Assembly: GCF_022605725.1 (NCBI RefSeq)
Contig: NC_065550.1
Coordinates: forward strand, 744,001-808,000
Direction: 5' to 3'
DNA from: Anthonomus grandis grandis
Taxonomy: Eukaryota; Arthropoda; Insecta; Coleoptera; Curculionidae
DNA: 64,000 bases
Under the pieces are notes generated by a model. That model was given only the letters and a program-made list of their open reading frames with translations, had not been told where the DNA came from and did no database searches. Below, in pieces: positions 1-11,700 of this stretch (position 1 is the stretch's first letter; each line of letters starts with the position of its first letter). A program made the position numbers and the translations under genes.

Positions 1-422
1 ATTAACCATTAACTGTTTAAGCTCTTCTTCAATATTGAGAGGAAGCCTATATTAATCTTGCACCAGTTGTAGATTGAATTAATATCATTTTGGAGAAGCA
101 AACAGTCATCCTAATTAGTTGCAATGCGAAATATCTTTAGGTCGTCAGCAAACGGAAGACTATTCCTTAAAATGTTAACAGATATGTCATTGATAAAAAT
201 GGAAAACAAAAGGAGCAAGATTTCTACCCTGAGGAGCACCCCTATATGCTTTATAAACATATGACCTAAACGCATTATACTCTGCAAACTGGTGTCTATC
301 CGCCAGATAGGAAGCAAAAAATTGTACAAGATTAGAACGGAAACCAAGCTTGATAAGTTTCTGAGCAAGAAATCATGATTTACCTTATCAAAGGCTTTGT
401 CGAAGTCCGTGTAAATTACGTC
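1..422 (-). pseudogene. LINE reverse transcriptase fragment (Jockey-like), downstream half
   Basis: Read on the minus strand from 422 downward, the sequence encodes VIYTDFDKAFDKVNHDF, the RT motif A region holding the first catalytic Asp. Further on come degenerate LLFSIFINDI and LPFADDLKIFR, corresponding to the FADD catalytic box. Frames change several times, so it is not functional. The upstream half of the same copy lies at 16082-16860. Deleting the intervening element plus one TA joins them in frame (KCHL + DVIYTDFDKAF). It continues past the left window edge. Assignment to the Jockey group is from motif style only. Confidence 0.8.
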
Positions 423-2559
423 TATAGTCGAAGTCGTTTATAATAGTCAGTGACGTTAGAAAAAACCAACAAGCAACACAACTAGAGTGGCTTAAAATAA
501 TATTTAATTCCCTAAATACAAAATCCATTAAAAGCCGGTGACACGCGCCTACTCCAGTGGTTGTTGTCATAGTCCCGCCTTGCTCGCATAAAGCGCGCAG
601 TGGTGGCAAGTATATTACTCGTCCTTTTCTCTCTTGTTTCGCGGTAAATGGGGCAGCGAGATAAACAGTCATTACTTTTAACAGAATGGCAACGCCTATA
701 AACGCAGACACATGCTTTCCTTGTTACAATACGCTTCGCGTATTGTAAGAACGCACCGTACATAGTTGGGTGATTTTCGGGACCCTGCGTCACATAAACG
801 TTAATAACTTTGCTTCTATGGCGAATTTTTTTTTCTGGTTTTCACCGTTATATGTGGGAAGGTTGAGGCTACGTGACGGTGTAGATTTTTTTTGGCCACG
901 CCGCCCCGAAGGGGCGGGCGTGGCAAAAAACCGCATTTTTCGCGAAAACAGCCGCTGCAGAGGTTTGTGAAAAACTGACTGAGCCGAATTTTCTGAAACT
1001 CACTGACGTCAAAGCCCTTCATGGGAAGCAGTGCAGAAGGGGAGCTTAAAAAAAAAAACCCATTGGAAGTCGGATTTTTCTGTGAATGAAATTTGAACTT
1101 TTTGCGCGGTACCTCGCGGACTTAAACGGCCGTGGGGCCTAAACGGTAATGTTCCCGATAATGCGAATAAAACAGCCCTTTTCTACGTAAATGTAGCTTT
1201 CTTTTTTATTTTAACTATTTTTTTCCAAAAGAAACTTCTTCCGAGATAAACGAGTTCAAACTTAAAATTTTTTTTTTCGAAAAAAAAAAAGTGAATTTTT
1301 CGAGAAATAAATTTTTTTCTACTTCTAAAAAATTTTTTTAATTTTTTTTGTTTACACCGTTTGAAAGCCTAATCCTTTAGGATTAAATAGAGGTATTATT
1401 CATGGTGCTACGTATTATACGGGGTGAGCTGTGTTAACAAATATAAACCCCTTTTTGAGCCTTTTTTTGACCGTTTTTTTCTACTTTTCTTAATAACTCT
1501 TTATTGGCGGCACCTAGAAATTTCAAACTTTCAGCATTTTAAGAACTTTTTAAATCCTATTTTTCGACATAGTCTACAGTCTTCTACGTAGAGCAGTTTT
1601 TGCTCTACACCTTTTTTTAACTTTGACGCTTTATACCGGCATACCTATGACACCTACGGAAACCATTTTTTTTCTGAAATCACCGGACACTATCTGGCTA
1701 TAATCCACTAAAAACCGTTTTTCTTCAAATATTACCATTTTCCGGAGGCCCGCTGTTATTTAAGAAAAACCCCCAAAAATAAGCCGTTCCAATCAACCAG
1801 TCATACCGTCGACACCACGGGAGCCAACGCATGGTACAAAATAGTTGGCGGTCCAGCACCAAATTGACCCAATGTAAAGGCATACGGACGACGTCACTAT
1901 CGAGTTGCACATGGTCCGATGACGTAAGCGCGGGGTTTTCGGGGTATTGTGGCGGCAAATTCGGCCCGTTTACGCTACGAGTTAGAGTAGGAAAAGCGGT
2001 TTGAGAGAAGGATGGAGGATGTCTCGCAACAATTATAAACGCGTCGTGTTCATCTCGTGACGTCATGAGTTATTTTATTAATGAATATTATTAGTATTAT
2101 GGGGACAATTTTACGCGGTTTCTTGATAAATTACTAGGATAAATAAAATGAATATAAATATTAAGAAATATATATTTGAAATATACAGAGGGTATTGATA
2201 TTACGGAACATTTATGAGGATAATAATAGTATGGAAATAGAATTATACGGGGGGTTTTAAGGTTTTAAGGCATTTATAAGGAAAATATTACTTATAATTA
2301 TATTAATCATATTATAAAGGGTGTTTTAAGGTTTAAGGACATTGACAAGAAAGATAATATTTATAATAATAGTAATAGCAGCATAAAGGTTAGGACAAGG
2401 TATAAATATCTGGAAAAAAAATAATAGTAATAATAGTTTTATTTTAGTTAGGGTTCTTTTAGTGGGGGTTGCTTTTTGGTAATAAATTTATATTAATAGT
2501 TTATCAATTTAGAAAAAAAAGACATTGATGCGGTGTCAAAAAAAGGTGTATTTTTATAT

Positions 2560-5500
2560 TTTTTTTACTATATTATTGAGATCACGGCTTTCATAGCTTC
2601 AATTCAATAAGTTGATAAATTTTTTTATTCGTTTTTTTTTTCTTTAAATTTTTTTTATTTTATTATAATTGCCTTTTAAAATAAAAATTAAAAAAAAAAA
2701 AACAAGAAACAAACCACTTTTTCCTATCCTAATACATTGCTTCTTATGGGACCTGATCTTCCTCTTTAGATTGTGACACTCGTATGAATCGTGGAAAAAT
2801 TTGTCATAAAGCTTTTTTACTAGTTTTTGAATGGTCTTTAACCAGAAAAAAGAAATTTTGAATTCGGAGCATATTTTGAAAAAATGGTCATTTTGACCCG
2901 GATTTTGTTCGAAAATCGAAAAATGCAAAGAAATAGGTTTTCCGTTCATTTTAGAGTCAAATCGGTAATAATCTTTTTTAAAGGTACATTAAAGTAGTAC
3001 AGGATAGGAAAATAAAAAATTTAAATTTTGCCATAGGGCTCTTGATAATTCGATATTTATGTTTTACAGTTTTTTTCAATTTTCTCCGATTCTATAATAG
3101 CTAGAACCAATTCGTTTTGACAGGCGAATACCTCTTAATATACCCAAGAACTTTTATTTAATACAAAAAGTTATCAGAGTTATAGTTTATTTATAAAAAA
3201 ATAAAAACCATTTTTTCGAAATTTTTCGTGGGTATACCCCTTTCGATTTTCGACCAAAAAAAAAATTATTTTTTTATTGGGCTTTTTTACTGGAAATTGT
3301 TAGTTTAGGGCTTACTTTAAAATTTGCCAATAATCGTTTTAGGAAAAAAAATTGTACGGTGGGAAAAAACCAGTTTTCTTTTGTTTTTCCCACATTTTTA
3401 CTATAGTATCGCGGGTTCTGTAGCTTTGATTCAATTCGTTTATGGTTTCTTTAATTCCTTATTCTTCTCCTGTCAATTCTTTTTATATCCAGTTACTATT
3501 GGTTCTCAAAAATAAAACTGAAAAATCAAAAAAATCCACGAAAAAACCCGGTTTTCTTATCCCCAAACATGAATTCTTATGGGACCTAATCTTTCTATTT
3601 ATATTGTGGCACTCGTATGGATCGTGGAAAAATTTGTCATAAAGCTTTTTTACTAGTTTTTGAATGGTCTTTAACCAGAAAAAAGAAATTTTGAATTCGG
3701 AGCATGTTTTGAAAAAATGGTCATTTTGACCCGGATTTTGTTCGAAAATCGAAAAATGCAAAGAAATAGGTTTTCCGTTCATTTTAGAGTCAAATCGGTA
3801 ATAATCTTTTTTAAAGGTACTCTAAAGTAGTACAGGATAGGAAAATAAAAAATTAAAATTTTGCCATAGGGCTCTTGATAATTCGATATTTATGTTTTAC
3901 AGTTTTTTTCAATTTTCTCCGATTCTATGATAGCTAGAACCGATTCGTTTTGACATACGGATATCTCGTAATATTCCCGAGAACTTTTGTTTGAAACAAA
4001 AAGTTCTCAGACTCACAGTTAATTCAGAAAAAAATAAAAATCATTTTTTCGAAATTTTTCGTGGGTATACCCCTTTCGATTTTCGACCAAAAAAAAAATT
4101 TTTTTTTTATTGAGTTTTTTTACTGGAAATTGTTAGTTTACGGTTTACTTTAAAATTTGCCATTAATCATTTTAGGAAAAAAAAATTGTACGGTGGGAAA
4201 AAGGAAGTTTTCTTTTGTTTTTCCCACATTTTTACTTATATCTCGGCTTCTATAGCTTCGATTCAATTCGTTTATGGTTTCTTTTATTTCTTATTCTTCT
4301 CCTGTCAATTCTTTTAATACTTTATTACTATTGGCTCTCAAAAATAAAACTGAAAAATCAAAAAAACCCGGTTTTCTTATCCCCAAACATGAATTCTTAT
4401 GGGACCTAATCTTTCTCTTTATATTGTGGCACTCCTTTAAATCGTGGAAAATTTTGCTATTAAGCTTTTTTACTAGTTTTTGAATGGTCTTTAACCAGAA
4501 AAAAGAAATTTTGAATTCGGAGCATATTTTGAAAAAATGGTCATTTTGACCCGGATTTTGTTCGAAAATCGAAAAATGCAAAGAAATAGGTTTTCCGTTC
4601 ATTTTAGAGTCAAATCGGTAATAATCTTTTTTAAAGGTACTCTGAAGTAGTGCAGGATAGAAAAATAAAAAATTGATATTTTTCCATAGGGCTCTTGATA
4701 ATTCGATATTTATGTTTTACAGTTTTTTTCAATTTTCTCCGATTCTATGATAGCTAGAACCGATTCGTTTTGACATACGGATATCTCGTAATATTCCCGA
4801 GAACTTTTGTTTGAAACAAAAAGTTCTCAGACTCACAGTTAATTCAGAAAAAAATAAAAATCATTTTTTCGAAATTTTTCGTGGTTAACAAAAAAAAATT
4901 TTTTTTTTATTGAGTTTTTTTACTGGAAATTGTTAGTTTAGGGCTTACTTTAAAATTTGCCATTAATCATTTTAGGAAAAAAAAATTGTACGGTGGGAAA
5001 AAGAAAGTTTTCTTTTGTTTTTCCCACATTTTTACTTATATCTCGGCTTCTATAGCTTCGATTCAATTCGTTTATGGTTTCTTTTATTTCTTATTCTTCT
5101 CCTGTCAATTCTTTTAATACTTTATTACTATTGGCTCTCAAAAATAAAACTGAAAAATCAAAAAAACCCGGTTTTCTTATCCCCAAACATGAATTCTTAT
5201 GGGACCTAATCTTTCTCTTTATATTGTGGCACTCCTTTAAATCGTGGAAAATTTTGCTATTAAGCTTTTTTACTAGTTTTTGAATGGTCTTTAACCAGAA
5301 AAAAGAAATTTTAAATTCAGAGCATATTTTGAAAAAATGGTCATTTTGACCCCGGATTTTGTTCGAAAATCGAAAATTGCAAAGAAATAGGGTTTCTGTT
5401 CATTTTAGAGTCAAATTGGTAATAACCTTTTTTAAAGGTACTCTGAAGTAGTGCAGGATAGAAAAATAAAAAATTGATATTTTTCCATAGGGCTCTTGAT

Positions 5501-6130
5501 AATTCGATATTTATGTTTTACAGTTTTTTTCAAGTTTCTCCGATTCTATGAGAGCTAGAACCGATTCGTTTTGACATGCGGATATCTCGTAATATTCCCG
5601 AGAACTTTTGTTTGAAACAAAAAGTTCTCAGACTCACAGTTAATTCAGAAAAAAATAAAAATCATTTTTTCGAAATTTTTCGTGGGTATACCCCTTTCGA
5701 TTTTCGACCAAAAAAAAATTTTTTTTTTATTGAGTTTTTTTACTGGAAATTGTTAGTTTAGGGCTTACTTTAAAATTTGTCAATAATCATTAAAAAAAAA
5801 AAAAAAAATTGTACCGTGGGAAAAAACCAGTTTTCTTTTGTTTTTCCCACATTTTTACTAATATCTCGGCTTCTATAGCTTCGATTCAATTCGTTAATAG
5901 TTTCTTTTATTACCGATTCTTTTCCTGTTAATTCTTTTTATATTTTATTACAATTGCTTTTCAAAATAAAAATGAAAAAATCGACATAAAAACCTGGTTC
6001 TCTTATCCCAATATCCTAATAAATGGGACCCTGTTTTCCCTTTATCTTGTGGCATGTATAAATCGTGGAAAATTTACTTAATAAACTTTTCTACTAAGTT
6101 TTGCATGGCCTTTAAGGTAAAAAAAGAAGT
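2560..6130. repeat. Satellite-like array 1, about five units of ~0.8 kb
   Basis: The marker ATGGGACC recurs near 2747, 3579, 4399, 5199 and 6024, giving periods of about 832, 820, 800 and 825 bp. Each unit contains a minus-strand open stretch starting MNGKPISLHFSIF and the shared strings GGGTATACCCCTTTCGATTT and CTGGAAATTGTTAGTTTA. Units 3 and 4 are nearly identical over their 800 bp; the outer units are more diverged and shorter, the usual pattern for an array growing by unequal exchange. A/T homopolymers make the open frames untrustworthy as genes. Confidence 0.85.
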
Positions 6131-6779
6131 TTTGAATTTTAAGCATAATTTTAAAACGCAAATAAAATTATTTTGAATTCAGCGATTATCTGCATACTTT
6201 GGTGAATACGCCATAACTTTCATCAGTACGACAGTGAATTAATTGATGAGTTGATTCAGCATACCCACCCTAGATGTCGCTAAAGAATTAACATTAATAT
6301 TTTTAGTATATTTTTTTTATCTTGGATGGCCTTTTTAATAGAAAGGTTTACTTTACTTACACTCATGAGACCTAAACTTTTTTGCTCTTGGTTTAACCTG
6401 GCTTTTTAGGGCAGAGCCTATTCCCTTCACCAAAAATGTAGGAAATAGTGAAAATAATATTGTCATTTGCCAATAACCACCTTTATTCTCCTTAATATTT
6501 TTAGGCTCTAATGCTACATAACATACAATCATAATTTTTAATGAAGATATTACGTGTGTGTCTATATTATGTGTTATGCTTTAATACATGTTATCCTTAT
6601 CTTAATAAAAAAATTTATATATGTACATATAATTTCTGCATATTCTATGTGAAGTATACAATTATTATTTAAATAATGTATAAAACTAATTAACTTAATA
6701 AGATTACAAAAATATTTATTACATGTCAAACCTGTATACAACTGAACTTTGTCATGATTATTTTTTATGTGCTCATATG

Positions 6780-7810
6780 AAAAACTTAATTTTAACTTCT
6801 GCACTTTTTTCTTTCACATCCTCCAGTTTTTTGCGGCAAAATGAATTTTAGCTCTGCTGTTGGTGCAAAATTGAAATCATGTCCCTTACTGGAATTTGAC
6901 ACCGGCTCACCTTCTACAAAATTGTTGACAGTGTCTCTGTTTGAAGTACCATGCTCCAAAGAAGTGGACGAACTTGTACTGGGTATAGATATGTTTGTAC
7001 TAAGCAATTCTGTATTTACCTTGAAAAAAATCAAGCTTTGAAATAAATAACGATAAGTTGGAAGTATAGACTTACCTAGGTTTTTGACAATTTCTTTAAT
7101 TTCTCCTTGGTTAACCTCTTTGCATGTGGAAAAGTAGTGAGGCCATTCATTGTATTTTTGTCAACAATTACATACCAATGCATGGACTGAAGGTTTTTTA
7201 TCCATTTGCCTACAAGGAACAAAATTTATAGATTACCTCATTTAGGTATTAAAAAAAATGAAAGATTTAGTAAAAATACCTTAGTATTCCTTGGCAAAGA
7301 TATTCATTTTTCTTTTTCCAGGGGCTCTTTTGAAAATTTGAAGATATGATAGGTCCGTTTTTCGCTATGATGCTTTCAATCTGGTGCAAAACACATAACC
7401 TTTGTTGGTGTAGTCCACTAAAATAACAAAAACAAAATCAAATATAACAATCAAAACATTATGACATAACCTTAAAATGTATGTATTTTCATAAATTTCA
7501 GGATTATTCACTAAAAATTGGTAATTATGAAACTGAATTAAAAAAAAAACTTGTATGTGTGTAATTGTGATACTTACATTTTATTTTCATATAGGAAAGT
7601 AAGAAAGATGCGGAGACTTAAAAATATCTTCCAACATTTGTTTGGATTTTGGGAACTTCCGTTGCCGGTGGCGTTTATGCTTGTGGGCCGGAAAGTGACA
7701 TTGAAATGACAAGTGAAAGTCTCTTCGTCTTCTTCTTTTTTTCTTCGATTTTTATGGCTTAAGCCCGATAGCAACCAACGTGAGTCAGAATTATGCAAAA
7801 ACATGTTAAG
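6780..7810 (-). pseudogene. Unrecognised, apparently spliced coding fragment inside copy 1
   Basis: On the minus strand several open blocks are bounded by plausible splice signals. One runs about 7426-7280 (after a TTTTAG acceptor, ending AAG/GTATTT, including SPWKKKNEYLCQGILR). The next runs about 7210-7074 (after TTGTAG, ending CTAG/GTAAGT, including KWIKNLQSMHWYVIV then, after a frame change, NEWPHYFSTCKEVNQG). A terminal block runs 7022-6792 (after TTCAAG, Ser/Thr-rich, ending CERKKCRS-stop). An upstream block at 7804-7574 ends next to ATGTAAGT. The frames do not join cleanly, so it is probably decayed. I do not recognise the product. It is absent from copy 2, so it may be a captured host gene piece or part of another element. 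Confidence 0.35.
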
Positions 7811-8351
7811 GTGGCTTTACATAAAGGAATTAAGCTGTTTACCTTCCAAACAATACCAAAGTTGTTAATTCGTTTTTTTAGGCATAATTAACAATTAAAT
7901 TGTAAATAATGGCTAAGAGTTAAACGATACACTTTATAATATTAAAATTAATAATAGACACAATTTTATAACTTTTATTGCTACAGAATAGATGTAACTA
8001 TTTGGTAGTATAGTACTTTTTTCAATCGGACCAAAGCAAATTTTTTAAATTATTTCCAATGTTGATCTGGTTTACGATTTTATTACCGATTCATTTTAGA
8101 ACCCTGACATAATTTTGATTTATGCAGGTTTTGAGAATATTTTCTACTAAACTAAAATTAAAGAGCGGAGCGTATTGTAACACATCATGGTTCTCTGAAG
8201 CATGATACCCAGAAATAAGTTAGTAATATTTCAATGAAATTTATTTTTGATTATAATATATAATAAGACCTTTCCTTTTCTCTCTGTATTTACTATAGAT
8301 TGACGAAAAACAAAGAAAAACACAAAGTCACGGTCTCACAACATGTAATTA

Positions 8352-8395
8352 AACGGGCTACACGTGTTTCGCTCTAGTTAGAGCATCATCAGTTA
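8352..8395 (-). ncRNA. Hammerhead ribozyme core, left arm (stem I weak)
   Basis: On the minus strand, CTGATGA (8392-8386) is followed by stem II GCTCT-AACT-AGAGC, then GAAA (8370-8367), CACGTG and TA. The conserved core is complete. The sequence upstream of CTGATGA (GTAA) does not pair with the GCC after the predicted cleavage site, so stem I looks lost and self-cleavage is doubtful. Confidence 0.6.
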
Positions 8396-8419
8396 CAGCA
8401 TAAGTGTGTGGAGGATGGC

Positions 8420-8475
8420 TTCTAAAGGCCTGATGATGCTCTAACTAGAGCGAAACACGTGTAGCCCGTTTAATT
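8420..8475 (+). ncRNA. Type I hammerhead ribozyme, right arm
   Basis: CTGATGA at 8430-8436 is followed by a 5-bp stem II (GCTCT/AGAGC, loop AACT, 8438-8451) and GAAA at 8452-8455. A two-pair stem III follows (A8455-U8462, C8456-G8461, loop ACGT), then the predicted cleavage position after A8463. Stem I forms from GGC (8427-8429) with GCC (8464-8466) and continues UAAA/UUUA past a small bulge. The very short stem III is typical of PLE-type hammerheads, which often cleave as dimers. All core nucleotides are present. Activity is an inference. Confidence 0.75.
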
Positions 8476-8599
8476 ACATGTTGTGAGACCGTGACTTTGT
8501 GTTTCGTCAATTTTGTATGTTGGTCTCTTAGAGAATAATGGATGAGATTTTTGGATTTATTATAGATGTTAATGTTTTCCAAGTACTAAAAAAAGATAA

Positions 8600-8700
8600 A
8601 GTTGGGTAGAGCACCATGCCGAGGCTAAGGTTTGAACTCAGAGCCTTATGAGGATACGGCAGGTCTCTTCCCCACTGCGTGTTTAGGGCACTCCTTGGAT
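8600..8700 (-). repeat. Possible tRNA-derived (SINE-like) block, copy 1
   Basis: On the minus strand GAGTTCAAACC fits a pol III B box and lies downstream of GTGGGGAAGAGACCTG, a poor A-box candidate. The same ~100 bp is repeated in copy 2 at about 13843-13940. Only the B box is convincing, so this is a weak call. Confidence 0.25.
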
Positions 8701-8795
8701 AATTTTGGAGATTTTTTTTTGTAGTACTGACAAAAATTTTTAAAATTTCTACTGGTCCCCACGGACTAAAGTAGACGCGAAGCGTCTACTTGTTA

Positions 8796-11700
8796 CAATA
8801 CGCTTCGCGTATTGTAAGAACGCATCCATCTAAATTGAGGGATTTTCGGACCCTGCGTCACATAAACGTTAATAACTTTGCTTCTATGGCGAATTTTTTT
8901 TTCTGGTTTTCACCGTTTTATGTGGGAAGGTTGAGGCTACGTGATGATGTAAATTTTTTTTGGCCACGCCGCCCCAAAGGGGCGGGCGTGGCAAAAAACT
9001 GCTTTTTTCGCGAAAATAGGGTCCATGATCGGTGGGGGAAAAGTGACTGAACCGAATTTATTGAAACTCATTGACGTTAAAGCCCTCTATGAAAGGCAGT
9101 GCAGAAAGAAAGCTTTTTAAGATAAACCCTCTAGAAGTGGGATTTTTCTGTGAATGAAAATTGAACTTTTTGCGCGGTACCTCGCTGACTTAAACAGTTG
9201 TAGGGCCTAAACAGTAACGTTCTTAACAATGCGGATAAAACAGCCCTTTTCTGCGTGAATGTAGCTATCTTTTTTGTTAAAACAATTTTTTTCAAAAAGC
9301 AACTGCTTCCGAGATAAGCAAGCTCAAACGTAAAGTTTTTTTTTTCGAAAAAAAAAAAGTGAATTTTTCGAGAAATGATTTTTTTTCTACTAGTAAAAAA
9401 TTTTTTTAATTTTTTTTGTTTACACTATTTAAAAGCCTAATCCTTTAGGATTAAATAAAGGTATTAATCATGTCGCTAGGTATTATACAGGGTGAGCTGT
9501 GTTAACAAATATGAACCCCTTTTTGAGCCTTTTTTTGACCGATTTTTTCTATTTTTCTTAATAACTCTTTAATGGCGGCACCTAGAGATTTCAAACTTTC
9601 AGCGTTTTAAGAACTTTTTAAAAGCTATTTTTCGACATAGTCTACAGTCTTCTACGTAGAGCGGTTTTTGCTCTACACCTTTTTTTAACTTTGACGCTTT
9701 ATACCGGCATACCTATGACACCTACGAAAACCATTTTTTTTTTGAAATCACCGGACACTATCTGGCTATAATCCACTAAAAACCGTTTTTCTTTAAATGT
9801 TACCGTTTTTCCGCATCGAGCTGTTATTTAGGAAAAACCCCCAAAAATAAGCCGTTCCAATCAACCAGTCATACCGTCGACACCACGGGAGCCAACGCAT
9901 GGTACAATATAGTTGGCGGTCCAGCACCAAATTGACCCAATGTAAAAGCATACGGACGACGTCACTATCGAGTCGCACATGGTCAGATGACGTAAGCGCG
10001 GGGTTTTCGTGGTATTGTGGCGGCAAATTCGGCCCGTTTGCGCTACGAGTTAGAGTAGGAAAAGCGGTTTGAGAGAAGGATGGAGGATGTCTGGCAACAA
10101 TTATAAACGCGTCGTGTTCGTCTCGTGACGTCATGAGTTATTTTATTAATGAATATTATTAGTATTATGGGGACAATTTTACGCGGTTTCTTGATAAATT
10201 ACTAGGATAAATAAAACGAATATAAATATTAGTAAATATATATTTGAAATATACAGAGGGTATTGATATTATGGAACATTTATGAGGATAATAATAGTAT
10301 ATAAATTGAATTATACGGGGGGTTTTAAGGTTTTAGTGCTTTCATAAGGAAAATATTACTTATAATTATAGTAATCATATTATAAAGGGTGTTTGAAGGT
10401 TTAATGACATTTACAAGAAAGATAATATTTATAAAAATAGTAATAGCAGCATAAAGTTAGGACAAGGTATAAATATCTGGAAAAAAAATAGTAATAATAG
10501 TTTTATTTTAGTTAGGGTTTTTTTAGTGGGGGTTGCTAAATTGGTAATAAATTTATATTAATAGTTTATCAATTTAGAAAAAAAAAGACATTGATGCGGT
10601 GTCAAAAAAAAGTGTATTTTTATATTTTTTTTACTATATTATTGAGATCACGGCTTTCATAGCTTCAATTCAATAAGTTGATAAATTTTTTTATTCGTTT
10701 TTTTTTCTTTAAAATTTTTAAAATCTTTAAAAATTTTTTTATTTTATTATAATTGCCTTTTAAAATAAAAATTAAAAAAAAAAAAAAACAAGAAACAAAC
10801 CACTTTTTCCTATCCTAATACATTGCTTCTTATGGGACCTGATCTTCCTCTTTAGATTGTGACACTCGTATGAGGCGTGGAAAAATTTGTCATAAAGCTT
10901 TTTTACTAGTTTTTGAATGCTCTTTAACTAGAAAAAAGAAATTTTGAATTCGGAGCATATTTTGAAAAAATGGTCATTTTGACCCCGGATTTTGTTCGAA
11001 AATCGAAAATTGCAAAGAAATAGGGTTTCTGTTCATTTTAGAGTCAAATTGGTAATAACCTTTTTTAAAGGTACTCTGAAGTAGTGCAAGATAGAAAAAT
11101 AAAAAATCGACATTTTTCCATAGGACTCTTGATAATTCGATATTTATGTTTTACAGTTTTATTGAATTTTCTCCGATTCTATAATAGCTAGAACCAATTC
11201 GTTTTGACAGGCGAATACCTCTTAATATACCCAAGAACTTTTATTTATTACAAAAAGTTGTCAGAGTTAGAGTTTATTTATAAAAAAATAAAAACCATTT
11301 TTTCGAAATTTTTCGTGGGTATACCCCTTTCGATTTTCGCCCAAAAAAAAATTATTTTTTTATTGAGTTTTTTTACTGGAAATTGTTAGTTTAGGGCTTA
11401 CTTTAAAATCGGCCAATAATCATTTTAGGAAAAAAAAATTGTACGGGGGAAAAAACCAGTTTTCTTTTGTTTTTCCCACATTTTTACTTATATCTCGGCT
11501 TCTATAGCTTCGATTCAATTCGTTGATTGTTTCTTTTTTTTTCTTATTCTTCTTCTGTCAATTCTTTTGATATCTTATTACTATTAACTTTCAAAAATTA
11601 ACCTAAAAAATAAAAAAAAATCGACGAAGAAACCCGGTTTTCTTATTCCCAAACATGAATTCTTATGGGACCTAATGTTTCTCTTTATATTGTGACACTC

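Larger units (their letters stand above)
8301..8555. mobile_element. Palindromic PLE-type terminal repeat unit with its own target duplication
   Basis: A ~255-bp unit made of two inverted ~95-bp arms sharing the string GGTCTCACAACATGTAATTA and its complement. Each arm holds a hammerhead ribozyme core. The flanks are TTTACTATAGAT at 8289-8300 and TTTATTATAGAT at 8556-8567, a 12-bp near-perfect duplication. Copy 2 of the host element (around 13797-13812) has the uninterrupted TTTACTATAGATGTTAAT, an empty site. A second unit with its own different duplication is at 46561-46801. Hammerheads of this form are known from PLE terminal repeats and from metazoan retrozymes; which of the two this is remains open. 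Confidence 0.7.
727..8788. mobile_element. Large non-coding element, tandem copy 1
   Basis: This is the first of two same-orientation copies. It begins CAATACGCTTCGCGTATTG and ends GTAGACGCGAAGCGTCTA; both tips are short palindromes built around ACGC-TTC-GCGT. CTTGTTA lies at 720-726, 8789-8795 and 14034-14040, that is, before, between and after the copies, like a shared target duplication. The copy contains a unique-looking 1.6-kb leader, a satellite array (about 2560-6130) and a tail repeated in copy 2. It also has two extras absent from copy 2: about 6330-8150, and the ribozyme-bearing unit at 8301-8555. No recognisable protein is encoded by the shared parts. The family is not recognised. 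Confidence 0.6.

Noticed and set aside
1725..2066. 113-codon minus-strand ORF also present at 9793-10134
   Set aside because: Most differences between the two copies change the amino acid, and the end differs entirely. No sign of protein-level constraint and no known motif.
2644..5283. Repeated ~100-codon ORFs (MNGKPISLHF...) in each satellite unit
   Set aside because: They follow the repeat unit, end variably and are rich in A/T-run codons; best seen as by-products of the satellite.
2500..6100. CRISPR-like array
   Set aside because: Units are ~800 bp with no short repeat-spacer pattern, in a eukaryotic genome.
8403..8520. Rho-independent-like terminator hairpin
   Set aside because: The inverted arms are ribozyme-bearing terminal repeats with a target duplication, and the genome is eukaryotic.
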